Shown in pieces: positions 5,796 through 6,286 of a stretch of DNA of 6,286 nt (its first letter is position 1; every line of letters begins with the position of its first letter). The translations under genes and the position numbers were made by a program. This DNA comes from Dehalococcoides sp. (GTDB lineage: Bacteria > Chloroflexota > Dehalococcoidia > Dehalococcoidales > RBG-16-60-22): NCBI GenBank assembly GCA_030665795.1, contig DAOUZD010000047.1, positions 1-6,286 on the forward strand, given 5' to 3'. The notes below the pieces were generated by a model. That model saw only the letters and a program-made list of their open reading frames with translations, made no database searches and was not told the DNA's origin.

Positions 5796-5848
5796 CTATG
5801 TGGGGGCTGTAATCAGGCAGGGGCAAAAATTTTACCGCCCCCACATAG
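5796..5848 (+). terminator. Long inverted repeat between convergent genes, probable terminator
   Basis: CTATGTGGGGGC (5796-5807) and GCCCCCACATAG (5837-5848) form a perfect 12-bp stem around a 29-nt loop; GTAA (5809-5812) and TTAC (5832-5835) can extend the pairing inside. It lies in the 135-bp gap between the convergent ferredoxin and CvpA genes, where a two-way transcription barrier is expected. No T-run follows on either strand, so it is not a textbook Rho-independent terminator. A second G-run in the loop, GGGGC (5820-5824), can compete for the same C-run. No flanking target duplication was seen that would point to a mobile element. Confidence 0.5.
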
Positions 5849-5884
5849 AAGATATTTGGGTCAAGCTCTAAAGTCCTTTTCTTA

Positions 5885-6286
5885 TTACTGGAAAAAAGAA
5901 CGCACGGCGTCAAACTCTTCAGGCAGCAGAGCTAGCACTATAGGGAAGCGGTCTAATAGCAGGGTAGCTAAGCCTGATTCAGCAATTGGTCCTTCTGCGC
6001 CGAGGAACTTCGCCCAGATGGCGAGCAGGGTGCTGCAGAAGATAGCTCCCAGCACCAAGCCAAAGACGGCACCACCGAGGCGATTAACCCAACCCAGCAT
6101 CACTATTGAAGCAAGCCACTTCAGCACTGAGGCCAGTATCCCGGCAACTAACATTACTATGACCAGAATAATGGCAAAGGCAGCAATTTTGGCCAGATTT
6201 TCCTGTGGAATGAAGGTAAGCTGCTCAGATAAGGCAACATAAAAGCGACCAGCCAGGATGACGCCAATGATTACCCCGGCGAGAGA
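5885..6286 (-). CDS. CvpA-family membrane protein (partial, start beyond window)
   Basis: The reverse strand is open from the window edge to TAA at 5887-5885, giving 133 residues without the N-terminus. The pattern fits the CvpA (colicin V production) family of inner-membrane proteins: a hydrophobic AGVIIGVILAGRFY segment at the visible start, a loop, a second membrane segment (about 34-55), a third region with LGWVNRLGGAVFGLVLGAIF, and a short soluble tail ending in Phe-Phe-Gln. The WVNRLGGAVFG stretch is the most family-like part. The internal Met at 6154 falls inside a membrane segment and is not the start. CvpA proteins have been tied to colicin V export and envelope or stress functions, but the molecular role is unclear. 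It converges on the ferredoxin operon. I leave the symbol empty as the call is to family only. Confidence 0.8.
   Translation of the reverse strand, partial: SLAGVIIGVILAGRFYVALSEQLTFIPQENLAKIAAFAIILVIVMLVAGILASVLKWLASIVMLGWVNRLGGAVFGLVLGAIFCSTLLAIWAKFLGAEGPIAESGLATLLLDRFPIVLALLPEEFDAVRSFFQ

Noticed and set aside
6152..6154. Internal Met as the start of the CvpA-family gene
   Set aside because: The frame stays open to the window edge with family-like hydrophobic sequence upstream, and this Met falls within a membrane segment.
5856..6242. A 128-codon + strand frame at the right end
   Set aside because: It is antisense to the CvpA-family gene, whose membrane pattern is convincing; the + frame is Ser/Lys/Ala-rich with no motif.
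1..6286. CRISPR array, tRNA, rRNA, insertion sequence or defence cassette
   Set aside because: No regularly spaced repeats, cloverleaf-like segments, transposase motifs or phage/defence proteins were seen on either strand.

Overview
The window is a dense bacterial housekeeping region. Nearly all of it lies on the + strand, with one gene facing back from the right edge. It looks like a fragment of a Chloroflexota chromosome, most likely near Dehalococcoidia. This is inferred from three things: a division cluster reduced to rsmH, ftsA and ftsZ with no ftsL, ftsI, ftsW, ftsQ or mur genes (Dehalococcoides and relatives lack peptidoglycan); the Cys/Pro-rich CxCPP...CxCG insert in RsmH; and moderate GC content. 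The assignment is from gene content and recalled family features only and is not certain.

Layout. Positions 1-80 hold the last 25 codons of an unidentified gene whose TAA overlaps the rsmH start (TAATG). rsmH (80-1135) encodes the 16S rRNA cytosine-N4 methyltransferase with a tail of about 41 residues beyond the usual end. A 71-codon gene (1192-1407) follows; it is a diverged tandem copy of the rsmH 3' end. A 100-nt spacer with a perfect Shine-Dalgarno sequence in front of an ATG-TAA pair precedes ftsA (1508-2722), and ftsZ (2769-3911) comes next. After a hairpin-rich spacer there is a short zinc-ribbon protein gene (4022-4222). A good sigma-70-type promoter (4290-4318) then appears to start a second unit: rsmD (4381-4935), coaD (TTG start at 4932, overlapping the rsmD stop) and a 2[4Fe-4S] ferredoxin gene (5483-5749). 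A 12-bp perfect inverted repeat (5796-5848) separates this from a convergent CvpA-family membrane protein gene (5885 to beyond 6286, - strand).

How the genes work together. FtsA and FtsZ form the core of the division ring: FtsA carries its ATPase motifs and a C-terminal amphipathic membrane helix, and FtsZ its GTPase motifs and an FtsA/partner-binding peptide. RsmH and RsmD each modify 16S rRNA, and CoaD makes dephospho-CoA. The ferredoxin is a low-potential electron carrier whose link to coaD is positional only.

The most distinctive signal is the tandem duplication of the rsmH 3' end into a separate small gene just upstream of ftsA. I see no CRISPR array, tRNA, rRNA, insertion sequence or defence system. 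Apart from this duplication the region is ordinary core genome.
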